Positions 1 to 8,428 of a DNA stretch of 64,000 bases are shown piece after piece (the stretch's first letter is position 1; each line of letters begins with the position of its first letter). A program made the position numbers and the translations under genes. Location of the stretch: assembly GCF_049739465.1 (NCBI RefSeq), contig NZ_JBMHHY010000001.1:434001-498000 (forward strand), written 5' to 3'. This DNA is from Embleya sp049739465 (GTDB lineage: Bacteria > Actinomycetota > Actinomycetes > Streptomycetales > Streptomycetaceae). The notes beneath the pieces are model-generated. The model was not told where the DNA came from. It did no database searches and saw nothing but the letters and a program-made list of their open reading frames with translations.

Positions 1-359
1 AGCACGGCGTGGCCACCGAGGGCTGCGCGCAGTGGCCCGGCACGGTCGAGCGGCTGGCCGCGCCCGTGGTGCCGCACATGGGGTGGAACACCGTCGAGGC
101 GCCCGCCGACAGCGTGTTGTTCGCCGGTGCCGAGGCCGATACGCGCTACTACTTCGTGCACTCCTACGCGGTGCGCACGTGGGAGATGCCGGTGGTCCAG
201 GACGGCCCGCACATCCCGCCGGACGTCACCTGGAGCACACACGGCACGCCGTTCGTGGCCGCCGTGGAGAACGGCGCGCTCAGCGCCACCCAGTTCCACC
301 CGGAGAAGTCCGGCGAGGCGGGCGCACTGCTGCTGCGCAACTGGCTCGCGACCCTGTAG
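1..359 (+). CDS. hisH: imidazole glycerol phosphate synthase subunit HisH (3' part)
   Basis: C-terminal ~118 residues of the class I glutamine amidotransferase that supplies ammonia to HisF in histidine biosynthesis. The gene is cut by the left edge and the frame is open to position 1. The segments MGWNTVE and YYFVHSY are typical of HisH, and the FHPEKSG motif carries the His and Glu of the catalytic triad. The nucleophilic Cys must lie to the left, outside the window. It is followed at 437 by priA, as in actinobacterial his operons. Only the missing N-terminus limits the call. Confidence 0.93.
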   Translation, partial: HGVATEGCAQWPGTVERLAAPVVPHMGWNTVEAPADSVLFAGAEADTRYYFVHSYAVRTWEMPVVQDGPHIPPDVTWSTHGTPFVAAVENGALSATQFHPEKSGEAGALLLRNWLATL

Positions 360-436
360 CCCGGTCGTCCTGTAATCCTGTTCGGGCAGTGCCCATTTGT
401 CGTGTCCCGTACGAACTGTTGAGGATCCGAAGCGCC

Positions 437-1171
437 ATGACCCAGACCCACCGCCTCGAACTGTTGCCCGCCGTCGACGTCGCCGACGGCCAGGCCGTCC
501 GCCTGGTCAAGGGCGAGGCCGGGTCGGAGACCTCCTACGGCGACCCGCTGGCCGCCGCCCTGGCCTGGCAGCGGGCCGGCGCCGAGTGGATCCACCTGGT
601 CGACCTGGACGCCGCGTTCGGCACCGGCGGCAACCGCGCGCTGCTCGCCGAGGTGGTCGGCAAGCTGGACGTCAAGGTCGAACTCTCCGGCGGAATCCGC
701 GACGACGCGTCCCTGGAGGCCGCGCTGTCCACCGGCTGCCGGCGGGTCAACCTGGGCACTGCCGCCCTGGAGACGCCGGACTGGGTGCGCTCGGCGATCG
801 CCCGACACGGCGACCGGATCGCGGTCGGCCTGGACGTGCGCGGCACCACGCTCGCCGGGCGCGGCTGGACCCGCGAGGGCGGCGAGCTGTTCGAGACGCT
901 GGCCCGCCTGGACGCGGACGGTTGCGCCCGCTACGTGGTCACCGACGTGAACAAGGACGGCACCCTGACCGGCCCCAATCTGCAACTGCTGCGCGACGTC
1001 TGCGCGGCCACCGACCGCCCGGTGGTGGCCTCCGGCGGGGTCTCCTCGCTGGCCGATCTGCGCGCCATCGCCGAGCTGGTGCCGCTGGGTGTGGAAGGCT
1101 CGATCGTCGGCAAGGCGCTGTACGCCCAGGCGTTCACCCTCGAAGAGGCGTTGGAGGCGGTGTCCCGGTGA
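437..1171 (+). CDS. priA: bifunctional HisA/TrpF isomerase PriA
   Basis: 244-residue (beta/alpha)8 isomerase acting on ProFAR (histidine) and, in actinobacteria, also on phosphoribosyl anthranilate (tryptophan). Visible features are Asp14 in PAVDVADG, the phosphate loop near VELSGGIR, Asp133 in GLDVRG and the second catalytic acid Asp174 in VNKDGTL. The segment RGWTREGG matches the PriA loop with its Trp. ATG 437 was chosen because the alignable protein begins there, although the frame is open upstream. The trp genes downstream include no trpF, which supports dual function. It overlaps the next gene by 4 bases (GTGA). Confidence 0.93.
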   Translation: MTQTHRLELLPAVDVADGQAVRLVKGEAGSETSYGDPLAAALAWQRAGAEWIHLVDLDAAFGTGGNRALLAEVVGKLDVKVELSGGIRDDASLEAALSTGCRRVNLGTAALETPDWVRSAIARHGDRIAVGLDVRGTTLAGRGWTREGGELFETLARLDADGCARYVVTDVNKDGTLTGPNLQLLRDVCAATDRPVVASGGVSSLADLRAIAELVPLGVEGSIVGKALYAQAFTLEEALEAVSR

Positions 1172-1599
1172 CGGGAAGCGACAACTCGGCCGGTTCCGGT
1201 AGTTCGGACGGCATCGAGCGGTATTCGTCCGGCGGGCGGTGGGAGGAGGCCTTCGGCTACTCGCGCGCCGTCGCGGTCGGCGACTACGTACACGTGTCGG
1301 GCTGTACCGCGATCGTCGAGGGCAACCTCGCGCACGAGGGCGACCCGCACCACCAGACGCTCGCCGCGTTCAAGATCGCGCTGGACGCGCTGGCCCACTT
1401 CGGCCTCGGCCCGGCGGACGTGGTGCGTACCCGGATGTTCATCACCCACGCCCGCGACTCGGACGACGTGGGCCGCGCGCACGGCGAGCTGTTCGCCGAG
1501 ACCCGGCCCGCCGCGACGATGGTCGTGGTGGCCGGGCTGATCGACTCGCGGATGCTGGTCGAGGTCGAGGTGGACGCGTACCGGGGGAGGACCTCGTGA
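1168..1599 (+). CDS. RidA (YjgF/YER057c) family protein
   Basis: 143 residues, GTG start overlapping the priA stop by 4 bases, and itself overlapping hisF by 4 bases, so it is translationally coupled inside the his operon. The order SSGGRWEEAFGYSRAVAVGD, SGCTA, and C-terminal RTRMFITH and VEVEVDAYR segments fit the RidA/YjgF fold, which hydrolyses reactive enamine/imine intermediates. The family Arg before the metabolite pocket is in VVRTRMF. A housekeeping role protecting PLP-dependent steps is an inference from the family. A RidA-like gene between priA and hisF is, from memory, also seen in Streptomyces. Confidence 0.85.
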   Translation: MTGSDNSAGSGSSDGIERYSSGGRWEEAFGYSRAVAVGDYVHVSGCTAIVEGNLAHEGDPHHQTLAAFKIALDALAHFGLGPADVVRTRMFITHARDSDDVGRAHGELFAETRPAATMVVVAGLIDSRMLVEVEVDAYRGRTS

Positions 1600-2357
1600 C
1601 CCTGGCCGTACGGGTGATCCCGTGTCTGGACGTGGATGCCGGCCGGGTGGTCAAGGGCGTCAACTTCCAGAACCTGCGCGACGCCGGCGATCCGGTGGAG
1701 ATGGCCCGGGTCTACGACGCCGAGGGTGCGGACGAACTGGTGTTCCTGGACATCACCGCCTCCTCCGGCAACCGGGAGACCACCTACGACGTGGTCCGGC
1801 GGACCGCCGAACAGGTGTTCATCCCGCTCACCGTGGGCGGCGGGGTGCGGGCCGTGCAGGACGTGGACAAGCTGCTGCGCGCAGGCGCGGACAAGGTGGG
1901 CGTGAACACCGCGGCCATCCTGCGCCCGGAGCTGATCGCCGAGATCGCGGACCGGTTCGGCTCGCAGGTCCTGGTGTTGTCGGTGGACGCGCGGCGGCGC
2001 CGGGACGGCGGGCCGGGCTTCGAGGTGACCACGCACGGCGGGCGGACCGGGACCGGGATCGACGCGGTGGAGTGGGCGGCGCGGGCGGCCGAGCTGGGCG
2101 CGGGCGAGATCCTGCTCAACTCGATGGACGCGGACGGCACGAAGGACGGCTACGACCTGGAACTGATCCGGCTGGTCCGGGCCGAGGTGGGCATCCCGGT
2201 GATCGCCTCCGGCGGCGCGGGCGCGCTCGAACACTTCGCCCCGGCGGTGGACGCGGGCGCGGACGCGGTGCTCGCGGCCAGCGTGTTCCACTTCGGCATG
2301 TTGCGGATTCCGCAGGTCAAGGACGTATTGCGGGCGGCGGGAAAGCCGGTTCGCTGA
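1596..2357 (+). CDS. hisF: imidazole glycerol phosphate synthase subunit HisF
   Basis: 253-residue cyclase subunit that, with HisH, converts PRFAR and glutamine-derived ammonia to IGP and AICAR. The catalytic acids are Asp12 in IPCLDVD and Asp131 in LSVDARR. Phosphate-binding loops are visible as TVGGGVR and IASGGAG. GTG 1596 overlaps the RidA-like stop by 4 bases. Length is normal for the family. A strong intrinsic terminator follows at 2382-2408, closing the his operon. Confidence 0.95.
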   Translation: MTLAVRVIPCLDVDAGRVVKGVNFQNLRDAGDPVEMARVYDAEGADELVFLDITASSGNRETTYDVVRRTAEQVFIPLTVGGGVRAVQDVDKLLRAGADKVGVNTAAILRPELIAEIADRFGSQVLVLSVDARRRRDGGPGFEVTTHGGRTGTGIDAVEWAARAAELGAGEILLNSMDADGTKDGYDLELIRLVRAEVGIPVIASGGAGALEHFAPAVDAGADAVLAASVFHFGMLRIPQVKDVLRAAGKPVR

Positions 2358-2381
2358 GCGCGCGACAGCTGGGCAGAAGAA

Positions 2382-2408
2382 GCCGACCGCGGGTGCGGTC
2401 GGCTTTTT
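2382..2408 (+). terminator. intrinsic terminator after hisF
   Basis: Perfect 9-bp stem GCCGACCGC/GCGGTCGGC with a 4-base loop (GGGT), followed directly by five T residues. It ends the hisH-priA-ridA-hisF unit. Confidence 0.9.
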
Positions 2409-2418
2409 CGCGGGCTGA

Positions 2419-2464
2419 TGCGAAAGGTTTTTTGCGAAAGGCTTATTGCGAAAGACTTCTTTCG
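2419..2464. promoter_or_regulatory. three 14-bp direct repeats upstream of the ArsR-type gene
   Basis: TGCGAAAG begins at 2419, 2433 and 2447, giving an exact 14-bp period with T-rich spacers. The third copy also belongs to an inverted repeat, CGAAAGA-CT-TCTTTCG (2449-2464). The block is unusually AT-rich for this DNA and lies 17 bases before the regulator's ATG. This looks like a multi-site operator, perhaps for autoregulation by the downstream ArsR-type protein. Function is inferred. Confidence 0.55.
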
Positions 2465-2480
2465 GATCTAGCCTCGACCC

Positions 2481-3050
2481 ATGAGCGAACCGCCCCCGCC
2501 GCCGCGCCGGATGATCAAGGACGTGCAGACCCTCAAGGTGTTCACGCATCCGCTGCGGATCACCCTGCTGCGGATGTTGCACGCCGCCGGTCCGGCCACC
2601 GCCTCGATGCTGGCCAAGCGGGTCGACGAGACCCCGGCCCTGGTCAGCTACCACGTGCGCACGCTGGCCGGGCACGGCTTCGTGGTCGAGGACCCCGAGC
2701 ATGCCGAGGACGGGCGCGAGCGCTGGTGGCAGGTGGTCGACGATCTCACCTTCTCCTTCCGCGACTTCGCCGAGGACCGGGTCGGCCGGGACCTGTCCGC
2801 GAGCATCGCGCGTGTGCTCGGCTCGCAGTCCGAGGACCGCTACCGGAGCTTCCTGGACGAGATGCAGTCGTGGGGGGCGGAATGGGCGGGCGCGGCCTTC
2901 AGCGGCGCGCCGACGCTGCGCCTGACCGCCGCCGAACTGAGCGAACTCGCCGGTGCCATCGAGGCGTTGGTGGCCGGCTACCGGGACCGGGAGACGCCCG
3001 GCGCGGAGCACGTGGAGATCTACTACCGGGGCTTTCCGTACCGGATCTGA
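2481..3050 (+). CDS. ArsR-type winged-helix transcriptional regulator
   Basis: 189 residues. Residues 15-85 form a winged helix-turn-helix: the FTHPLRITLLRML segment, then a recognition helix in ALVSYHVRTLAGHGFV, with a wing ending near RWWQVV. This is the HTH_20/ArsR-like pattern. The C-terminal ~100 residues are acidic and helical, probably dimerisation or ligand sensing. There are no Cys metal sites. The next gene, an MFS exporter 83 bases downstream on the same strand, is the likely target. Three 14-bp repeats lie just upstream. The ligand is unknown. Confidence 0.85.
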   Translation: MSEPPPPPRRMIKDVQTLKVFTHPLRITLLRMLHAAGPATASMLAKRVDETPALVSYHVRTLAGHGFVVEDPEHAEDGRERWWQVVDDLTFSFRDFAEDRVGRDLSASIARVLGSQSEDRYRSFLDEMQSWGAEWAGAAFSGAPTLRLTAAELSELAGAIEALVAGYRDRETPGAEHVEIYYRGFPYRI

Positions 3051-3133
3051 CCCCGGCGCCGGCGCCGCATATGGGCGACGCATATGTACGTACGCACCGC
3101 ACCCACGCACGCACGCCTGGAACGGGGACGACC

Positions 3134-4390
3134 ATGGCCGCCACGAACACCGCCGCCACGAACACCGCCGCCGCGGGCGGCGCGAGCGTCACACCGCGAC
3201 CCGCGCACCGCGATCCGCGTCTGCTCGCCTGGCTCGGTGCCTACACCGCCTCCCTGATCGGCGATCAGATCTGGTTTCTGGCGCTGTCCTGGACCGCGGT
3301 CCGCAGCGGCGACGCCACCCAGACCGGCCTGGTGCTGGCCGCCGGGTCGCTGCCGAGGGCGTTGTTGATGTTGCCCGGCGGGGCGATCGCCGATCGATAC
3401 GGGCCGCGCCGGATGGTGATCGGCAGCGATCTGGTGCGCTGCGCGGTGATGTCGATCGCGGCCCTGGCGGTGGCGGCGAGCAGCCCGGCGGTCTGGTTCC
3501 TGGTCGCCATCGCGCTGGTGTTCGGCGCGGTGGACGCGCTGTTCATGCCCGCCGTCGGTGCGTTGCCGGTGCGGCTGACCACGCGCGATCAGCTGGTCCG
3601 GGTGCAGGGGATGCGCTCGTTGTCCCAGCGGGTGGCCACCGTGGTGTCCGCGCCGATCGGCGGCGCGGTGCTGGCCTGGGGGGACGCCGAACTCGCCTTC
3701 GGGGTCAATGCGGTGCTCTTCGCGCTCTCCCTCGCGCTGCTGTGGCGGCTGCGTCCGGGGCCCGCGCCGGCGGCCGAACCGGGGGTCGAGGAGCCGGAGT
3801 TGGGTCTGCGCGCGGGTCTACGCCATGTGGCCGGACACCCCTTCCTTCGGGTGCTCCTGGTGGTGACCGCGCTGATGGAACTGGGCTTCACCATCCCGAT
3901 GAACGTCGGCATCGTGCTGCTCGCGGACGACGCCGGCTGGGGGCCGGCCGGCATGGGCCTGGTGCTGGGCGCGTGGGGGACCGGCGCGGCGGTGGGCGCG
4001 TTGGCCCTGACGGTGGCCGGCCGGGTGCCGCGGCCGGTGATCGTCCTGCCGGTGGGGATGCTGGTGATGGCGAGCAGCCTGGTCGGCCTGGGCTACGCGC
4101 CCGGCGTCGGGATCGCGGTGGCGTGCGGGGCGCTCCTGGGGGTCGGCACCGGCGTGGTGGGTGGGGTCGGCAACGCGCTCGTCCAGACCACCTGCGCGCC
4201 CGGTGCGCTGGGTCGGGTGACCGCGCTGCAGATGCTCTTCGGGGTCGGCCTGATCCCGCTGCTCTACCCCGTCGGGGGTTTGCTCGCCGCCAGGTTCGGC
4301 CCCTCGACCGTGTTCGCCGGCGGTGGCGCGGCGATGCTCGCGGGGGTGTGCGTGGCGTTGTCGAGTGGAACGTTTCGACGTCGGACGTGA
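3134..4390 (+). CDS. MFS transporter
   Basis: 418-residue integral membrane protein with about 12 hydrophobic segments beginning near residue 30 (LAWLGAYTASLIGDQIWFLAL). The loop 2-3 signature appears as GGAIADRYGPRRMVIGSD, the major facilitator motif A. The central loop (PAAEPGVEEPELG) separates two six-helix halves. ATG 3134 gives a short Ala/Thr-rich cytoplasmic start; an in-frame ATG at 3071 would add 21 residues. Placement after an ArsR-type regulator suggests a regulated drug or metabolite exporter. The substrate cannot be read from sequence. Confidence 0.85.
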   Translation: MAATNTAATNTAAAGGASVTPRPAHRDPRLLAWLGAYTASLIGDQIWFLALSWTAVRSGDATQTGLVLAAGSLPRALLMLPGGAIADRYGPRRMVIGSDLVRCAVMSIAALAVAASSPAVWFLVAIALVFGAVDALFMPAVGALPVRLTTRDQLVRVQGMRSLSQRVATVVSAPIGGAVLAWGDAELAFGVNAVLFALSLALLWRLRPGPAPAAEPGVEEPELGLRAGLRHVAGHPFLRVLLVVTALMELGFTIPMNVGIVLLADDAGWGPAGMGLVLGAWGTGAAVGALALTVAGRVPRPVIVLPVGMLVMASSLVGLGYAPGVGIAVACGALLGVGTGVVGGVGNALVQTTCAPGALGRVTALQMLFGVGLIPLLYPVGGLLAARFGPSTVFAGGGAAMLAGVCVALSSGTFRRRT

Positions 4391-4496
4391 GTTCGGGTCA
4401 CGGAAGGATTCCGGTCCCACAACGATCATCTGACTGGGAGTCAAGTAGTTGGGCCCGGTCGAGCGGCGGGTTCACCCGATCGGGCAGGCTAGGCAC

Positions 4497-5351
4497 ATGA
4501 CGATGCCGCCATCACCCGGACAGGGTGGCTACCCAGGCTACGGGCAGCAGCCGGGCCAGGGTTATCCGAACAACCCACCGTACCCCGGGCAGCAGTACCC
4601 ACAGGGCGGGCAGCAGTACCCGCCCCCGCAGAACCCGTACGGCGGCGCTCCGCAATACCCGGGGGCCGGCGGCGGACCGCAGTATCCCGGCAACTACGGC
4701 GGCGGGGGCTACGGCGGCGGCATGCCGCCGGGTCCCCCGCAGGGCGGCTCCGGCAAGGGCCCGCTGATCGCCGTGGTGATCGCCGCGATCGTGGTGGTCG
4801 GCGGGATCATCGCCACCCTGGTGGTGGTCCTGGGCGGGAACGACAAGAAGGACAACAAGGCGTCGCCGACCACCGGTTCGACCAGCTCGGTCGCGCCCAC
4901 GACCGGTGCTCCGACGAGCGGGCCGCCGACGACCCGGCCGCCGTTCACCACCCGGCCGACCACGCCGCGCAGCAGCGCGCCGGGCACGGGCGACCCGGAC
5001 CTGCCCACCGAGGTGCAGTACGTGGACCTGTCCAAGGGCGACTGCGTCAACCTGGACACCACGTCGGGCACCATCGACAAGAAGTCGTGCACCACCTCGC
5101 ACAACGGCGAGGTCATCATGACCTTCGACCTGACCGGCAGCACCTACCCGGGCGAGGCGTCGATCACCGACACCACCGAGACCAAGTGCACTCCGGCGAT
5201 GAACACGGCGGTGAGCGGCCGGGCCGACGCGTCGCAGTTCACCTTCACCTACACGTTCCCCAAGCAGCCGGGGTGGGACATCGGTCGCCGCAAGGTGACC
5301 TGCATCGCGAAGTACAAGTCGGGGCAGACACTCACCAAGCCACTGCGCTGA
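4497..5351 (+). CDS. membrane-anchored septum-formation-domain protein (copy 1)
   Basis: 284 residues. N-terminal ~80 residues are a Gly/Pro/Tyr/Gln-rich low-complexity stretch, then one transmembrane helix (about 84-108, IAVVIAAIVVVGG), a Thr/Pro-rich linker, and a C-terminal extracytoplasmic domain. The GDCVNL, KKSCTTSHNGEV and YPGE segments with spaced Cys resemble the Septum_form/DUF4190-associated fold. The second ATG at 4503 is an alternative start, because a TAGGCA element at 4490 suggests a leaderless message. A paralogue follows at 5386. Role in septation or the envelope is inferred only. Confidence 0.75.
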   Translation: MTMPPSPGQGGYPGYGQQPGQGYPNNPPYPGQQYPQGGQQYPPPQNPYGGAPQYPGAGGGPQYPGNYGGGGYGGGMPPGPPQGGSGKGPLIAVVIAAIVVVGGIIATLVVVLGGNDKKDNKASPTTGSTSSVAPTTGAPTSGPPTTRPPFTTRPTTPRSSAPGTGDPDLPTEVQYVDLSKGDCVNLDTTSGTIDKKSCTTSHNGEVIMTFDLTGSTYPGEASITDTTETKCTPAMNTAVSGRADASQFTFTYTFPKQPGWDIGRRKVTCIAKYKSGQTLTKPLR

Positions 5352-5385
5352 CGGAGCGCTCGGCCCTTGGGGGAGGGATCGACGG

Positions 5386-6234
5386 ATGAGCACTCCCGAC
5401 GGATATCCCGGCGGCAACCACGGCGGTGGCGGATATGGCGGAGGGGGGTACGGCGGCGGCTACCCCGGCGGACCGGGAGGTCCGGCAGGCCCACCGCCCA
5501 CGAACCCGCCGCCCTACGGTGCTCCGGGGGCCGGCGGCGGCACACCCCCGTACGGCGGAGGCGGCCCCTCCTACGGTGGTGGACCCCCGTACGGCCCGCC
5601 GCCCTACGGCCCGCCCACCGGTCCGCCCGGCGGCCGAGGCGGCAGCGGGCGCGTGGTCGCGATCGTGGTCGTCGTCGCGCTGCTGGTCGCGGGCGGCGTG
5701 ATCGCCCTGCTGCTGAGTCTGGGCAAGGACGACAAGAGCAACAAGGCGGGCCCCACCGATAGCGCCGCGGGGCGCACCAGTGCGGCCCCGCCGAGCACCG
5801 AGCCGACCACGGACGCCCCGACACCGTCCAGCGAGCCGCCGACGTCGGACACGCCCACGGCCGGCACGACCAGTACCACGGGCAGCGTCGCGGTCAAGAA
5901 GGTCCCGCTCAGCCCGGGCGACTGCATCTCGTTCGTCGCGGGCAGCACGGACGTCGACAAGGTCGGCTGCGACACGCCGCACGACGGGCAACACATCCAG
6001 AACGTGGCGATGCCGGACGGCACTTGGCCCGGCGAAGCGGCGATGGACGCGCAGGCGTCCGAGCTGTGCAAGCCGATCACCTCGCCGGTGATCGCCCGAC
6101 AGCCGCAGGCCGATCAGTTGACCTGGCTCTACATCTATCCGAAGGAATCGGGCTGGAACGCGGGCGACCGCGAGGTCCAGTGCCTGGTGTCCTACTCGGC
6201 CGACGGCAAGAAGCTGACCGGGCCATTGCAGTAG
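5386..6234 (+). CDS. membrane-anchored septum-formation-domain protein (copy 2)
   Basis: 282 residues, same architecture as the gene at 4497: Gly/Tyr/Pro-rich N-terminus, single helix near residues 90-110 (VVAIVVVVALLVAGG), Ser/Thr/Pro linker, and a C-terminal domain with PGDCISF, VGCDTPHDGQHI and a WPGEAAM segment. The shared positions of GDC, the second Cys, HxG, PGE and the final Cys pattern show tandem duplication. The 34-base gap contains GGGGGAGGG just before ATG 5386. Partner genes and exact role are unknown. Confidence 0.75.
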   Translation: MSTPDGYPGGNHGGGGYGGGGYGGGYPGGPGGPAGPPPTNPPPYGAPGAGGGTPPYGGGGPSYGGGPPYGPPPYGPPTGPPGGRGGSGRVVAIVVVVALLVAGGVIALLLSLGKDDKSNKAGPTDSAAGRTSAAPPSTEPTTDAPTPSSEPPTSDTPTAGTTSTTGSVAVKKVPLSPGDCISFVAGSTDVDKVGCDTPHDGQHIQNVAMPDGTWPGEAAMDAQASELCKPITSPVIARQPQADQLTWLYIYPKESGWNAGDREVQCLVSYSADGKKLTGPLQ

Positions 6235-6487
6235 AGCGGTGTTCGCGGGTGAGAGCGGTGCTCCGGAGTGGGGCGGTGTCCGCAGGCGAGTGCGGTGTTC
6301 GCGGGTGAGAGCGGTGCTCCGAAATGGGGCGGTGTCCGCAAGCGGGTGCGGTGTTCGCGGGTGAGAGCGGTGCTCCGAAATGGGGCGGTGTCCGCAGGCG
6401 AGTGCGGTGTTCGCGGGTGAGAGCGGTGCTCCGAAATGGGGCGGTGTCCGCAGGCGAGTGCGCTGTTCGCAGGTGAGAGCGGTGCTC
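6234..6487. repeat. 56-bp tandem repeat, about 4.5 copies
   Basis: Units start at 6251, 6307, 6363 and 6419, giving an exact 56-bp period. A partial copy precedes (from 6234) and another begins at 6475. The units differ at only a few bases (for example GGAG versus GAAA, and AGGCGAG versus AAGCGGG). There are no unique spacers, so this is not a CRISPR. The gap between the secreted-protein gene and the convergent ABC gene holds only this array and the palindrome at 6493. Confidence 0.9.
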
Positions 6488-6492
6488 TCAAA

Positions 6493-6526
6493 CGCCGGAC
6501 GGGCTGTTCGAACAGCCCGTCCGGCG
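6493..6526. terminator. 34-bp perfect palindrome between convergent genes
   Basis: Every base from 6493 to 6526 pairs with its mirror about 6509/6510 (centre GTTCGAAC). The left half, CGCCGGACGGGCTG, is the same core as the dispersed elements at 62.4-63.1 kb. Its position between convergent transcription units suggests a bidirectional terminator, although neither side has a T tract. Confidence 0.6.
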
Positions 6527-6565
6527 TGTGCGGACGAACGGCCGGAGGCCGGCCGCCGCGCCGCG

Positions 6566-8428
6566 TCAGCGGTGTGCGCGCGGCGTCGTCTTCTGCTGGG
6601 CCATCCACGACGCGTGCAGGCGCGCGTAGATGCCGCCTGCCCCGACGAGGGTTTTGTGCGGGCCGCGTTCGACCAGGCGGCCGGCGTCGAAGACCAGTAC
6701 CTCGTCGGCCGATTCGGCCGTGGACATCCGGTGCGCGATGAACACCGCGGTACGCCCCCGGGTCAACCCGTCCAGGGCCCGCCCGATCCGTACCTCGGTG
6801 GCCGGGTCCACCGCCGAGGTCGCCTCGTCCAGCACCAGCAGGTCCGGGTCGGCGATATAGGCCCGCACCAGCGCCACCAACTGCCGCTCGCCCGCCGACA
6901 ACGACTCGCCGCGCTGGCCCACGGGCGTGTCCAGACCGGCGGGCAGCCCCGCGAGCCAGTCGGCCAGGCCCAGGTCGGTGAACGCGGTGCGGATCGCCGC
7001 GTCGTCCGCGTCCGGCCGCCCGTACCGCACGTTCTCCCGCAGCGTGGCGTCGAACAGGAAACCCTCCTGCGGCACCATCACCACCCGTGCGCGCAACGAC
7101 GAGAAGCGCACCCTGGGCAGTTCGACGCCGTCCAGGAGCACCCGGCCGGCGTCCGGGTCGACCAGGCGGGTGAGCAGTTTGGCGAACGTGGTCTTGCCCG
7201 AGCCGGTCTCGCCGACCACCGCGATCCGGGTCCTCGGGGCGAGCGTGACGTCCACGTCGTGCAGGATGCGGGGGCCGCCCGGATACCCGTACGAGACGTG
7301 CTCGAAGGCCACCTCGACCGGGCCGCGCGCGAGTTCCTCGCCCGCCTCGCCCGGGTCGGCGATGTCCGGCTCCGCGTCCAGCACTTCGAGCACCCGACGC
7401 CACCCGGCCAGCGCGTTCTGCGCCTCGTTGAGGATCTCCACGCCCATCTGCACCGGGCCCACGAACAAGGTGACCAGGAACAGGAACGCGACCAACTCGC
7501 CGACGCTGAGTTGCCCGTCGATGCCCAGCAGGACGCCGACCACCACCACCAGGCCGTTGGCCAGGCCGACCACGAACTCGCCCATCGGGAACGTCAACGC
7601 GACGAACAACTGGGCCCGGGTCTGCGCGTCGCGGTGCGCGTCCACCGACTCGTCGATCCGCCGCGCGGTGCGCTCCTCGATGCCGTGCGCGCGCACGATC
7701 GAGGCGCCGACGACCGGCTCGGCGATCGCGCCGAGCATCCGGCCCATGGCGACCCGCACGTGGCTGTAGGCGGCGGCGATGCGCTTTTGTACCGCGCGCA
7801 TGAAGAAGTACAGCGGCGCGAAGCACACCCACACGAGCAGCGTCAGCTGCCACGAGTAGACGAACATCAACACCGTCACCAGGGCGATCTGGCCGATGCT
7901 GACGATCAGCAACAGCCCGCCGAACTGGATGAATCGGCTGATCGTGTCCACGTCGCCGGTCACCCGGGAGACCAGCGAGCCGCGCTTCTCGGACTGCTGG
8001 TGCAGCGTGGACAGATCGTGGATGTGCCGGAACGCGGCCACCCGCAGGGTGGACAGGCCGCGCTCGCTGGTGCGGTAGAGCCGGGCGTTCATCGCGTACG
8101 CGGACACCGCGGTGATCACCACGGCCAGGGCCGCGACCGCGGCCATCGTGCGCACCACGGTCAGGTCGGGGCCGGCATCGGCGCGCAGGCCCCGGTCGAT
8201 GGTCTGCTGGACCGCGAGCGGTACGACGATGCGCCCGGCCGTGCCGACCACGGCAAGCAACATCGTGACGATCAGGCCCTCGGTGAACTCCGGGGTCATC
8301 CGCAGGCCGCGGCGCAGCACGCTCAGCCCGGACTCGGTGGGCTTCGTGGATTCGGGGTCGGCGCCTATTCGGGCACCGGGCTTCGGCTCGGGTTCGGCCG
8401 GTTTGGGGACGACGGTGGCGATACTCAT
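6566..8428 (-). CDS. ABC exporter half-transporter, canonical-ATPase subunit
   Basis: 620 residues: N-terminal six-helix exporter domain (about 45-340), then an ATPase domain. Walker A is GETGSGKTT, the signature is LSAGER (deviant from LSGGQ), Walker B ends LLVLDEA with the catalytic Glu, and the switch His is in FIAHRMST. Its ATG overlaps the stop of the upstream partner (8425) by 4 bases, so the two are coupled and should form a heterodimer. The combination of a good catalytic Glu here and Asp in the partner matches asymmetric multidrug-type exporters. Substrate is unknown. Confidence 0.9.
   Translation of the reverse strand: MSIATVVPKPAEPEPKPGARIGADPESTKPTESGLSVLRRGLRMTPEFTEGLIVTMLLAVVGTAGRIVVPLAVQQTIDRGLRADAGPDLTVVRTMAAVAALAVVITAVSAYAMNARLYRTSERGLSTLRVAAFRHIHDLSTLHQQSEKRGSLVSRVTGDVDTISRFIQFGGLLLIVSIGQIALVTVLMFVYSWQLTLLVWVCFAPLYFFMRAVQKRIAAAYSHVRVAMGRMLGAIAEPVVGASIVRAHGIEERTARRIDESVDAHRDAQTRAQLFVALTFPMGEFVVGLANGLVVVVGVLLGIDGQLSVGELVAFLFLVTLFVGPVQMGVEILNEAQNALAGWRRVLEVLDAEPDIADPGEAGEELARGPVEVAFEHVSYGYPGGPRILHDVDVTLAPRTRIAVVGETGSGKTTFAKLLTRLVDPDAGRVLLDGVELPRVRFSSLRARVVMVPQEGFLFDATLRENVRYGRPDADDAAIRTAFTDLGLADWLAGLPAGLDTPVGQRGESLSAGERQLVALVRAYIADPDLLVLDEATSAVDPATEVRIGRALDGLTRGRTAVFIAHRMSTAESADEVLVFDAGRLVERGPHKTLVGAGGIYARLHASWMAQQKTTPRAHR

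Noticed and set aside
6234..6487. Possible CRISPR array
   Set aside because: The 56-bp units are contiguous and have no unique spacers, and no cas genes are near. This is a simple tandem repeat.
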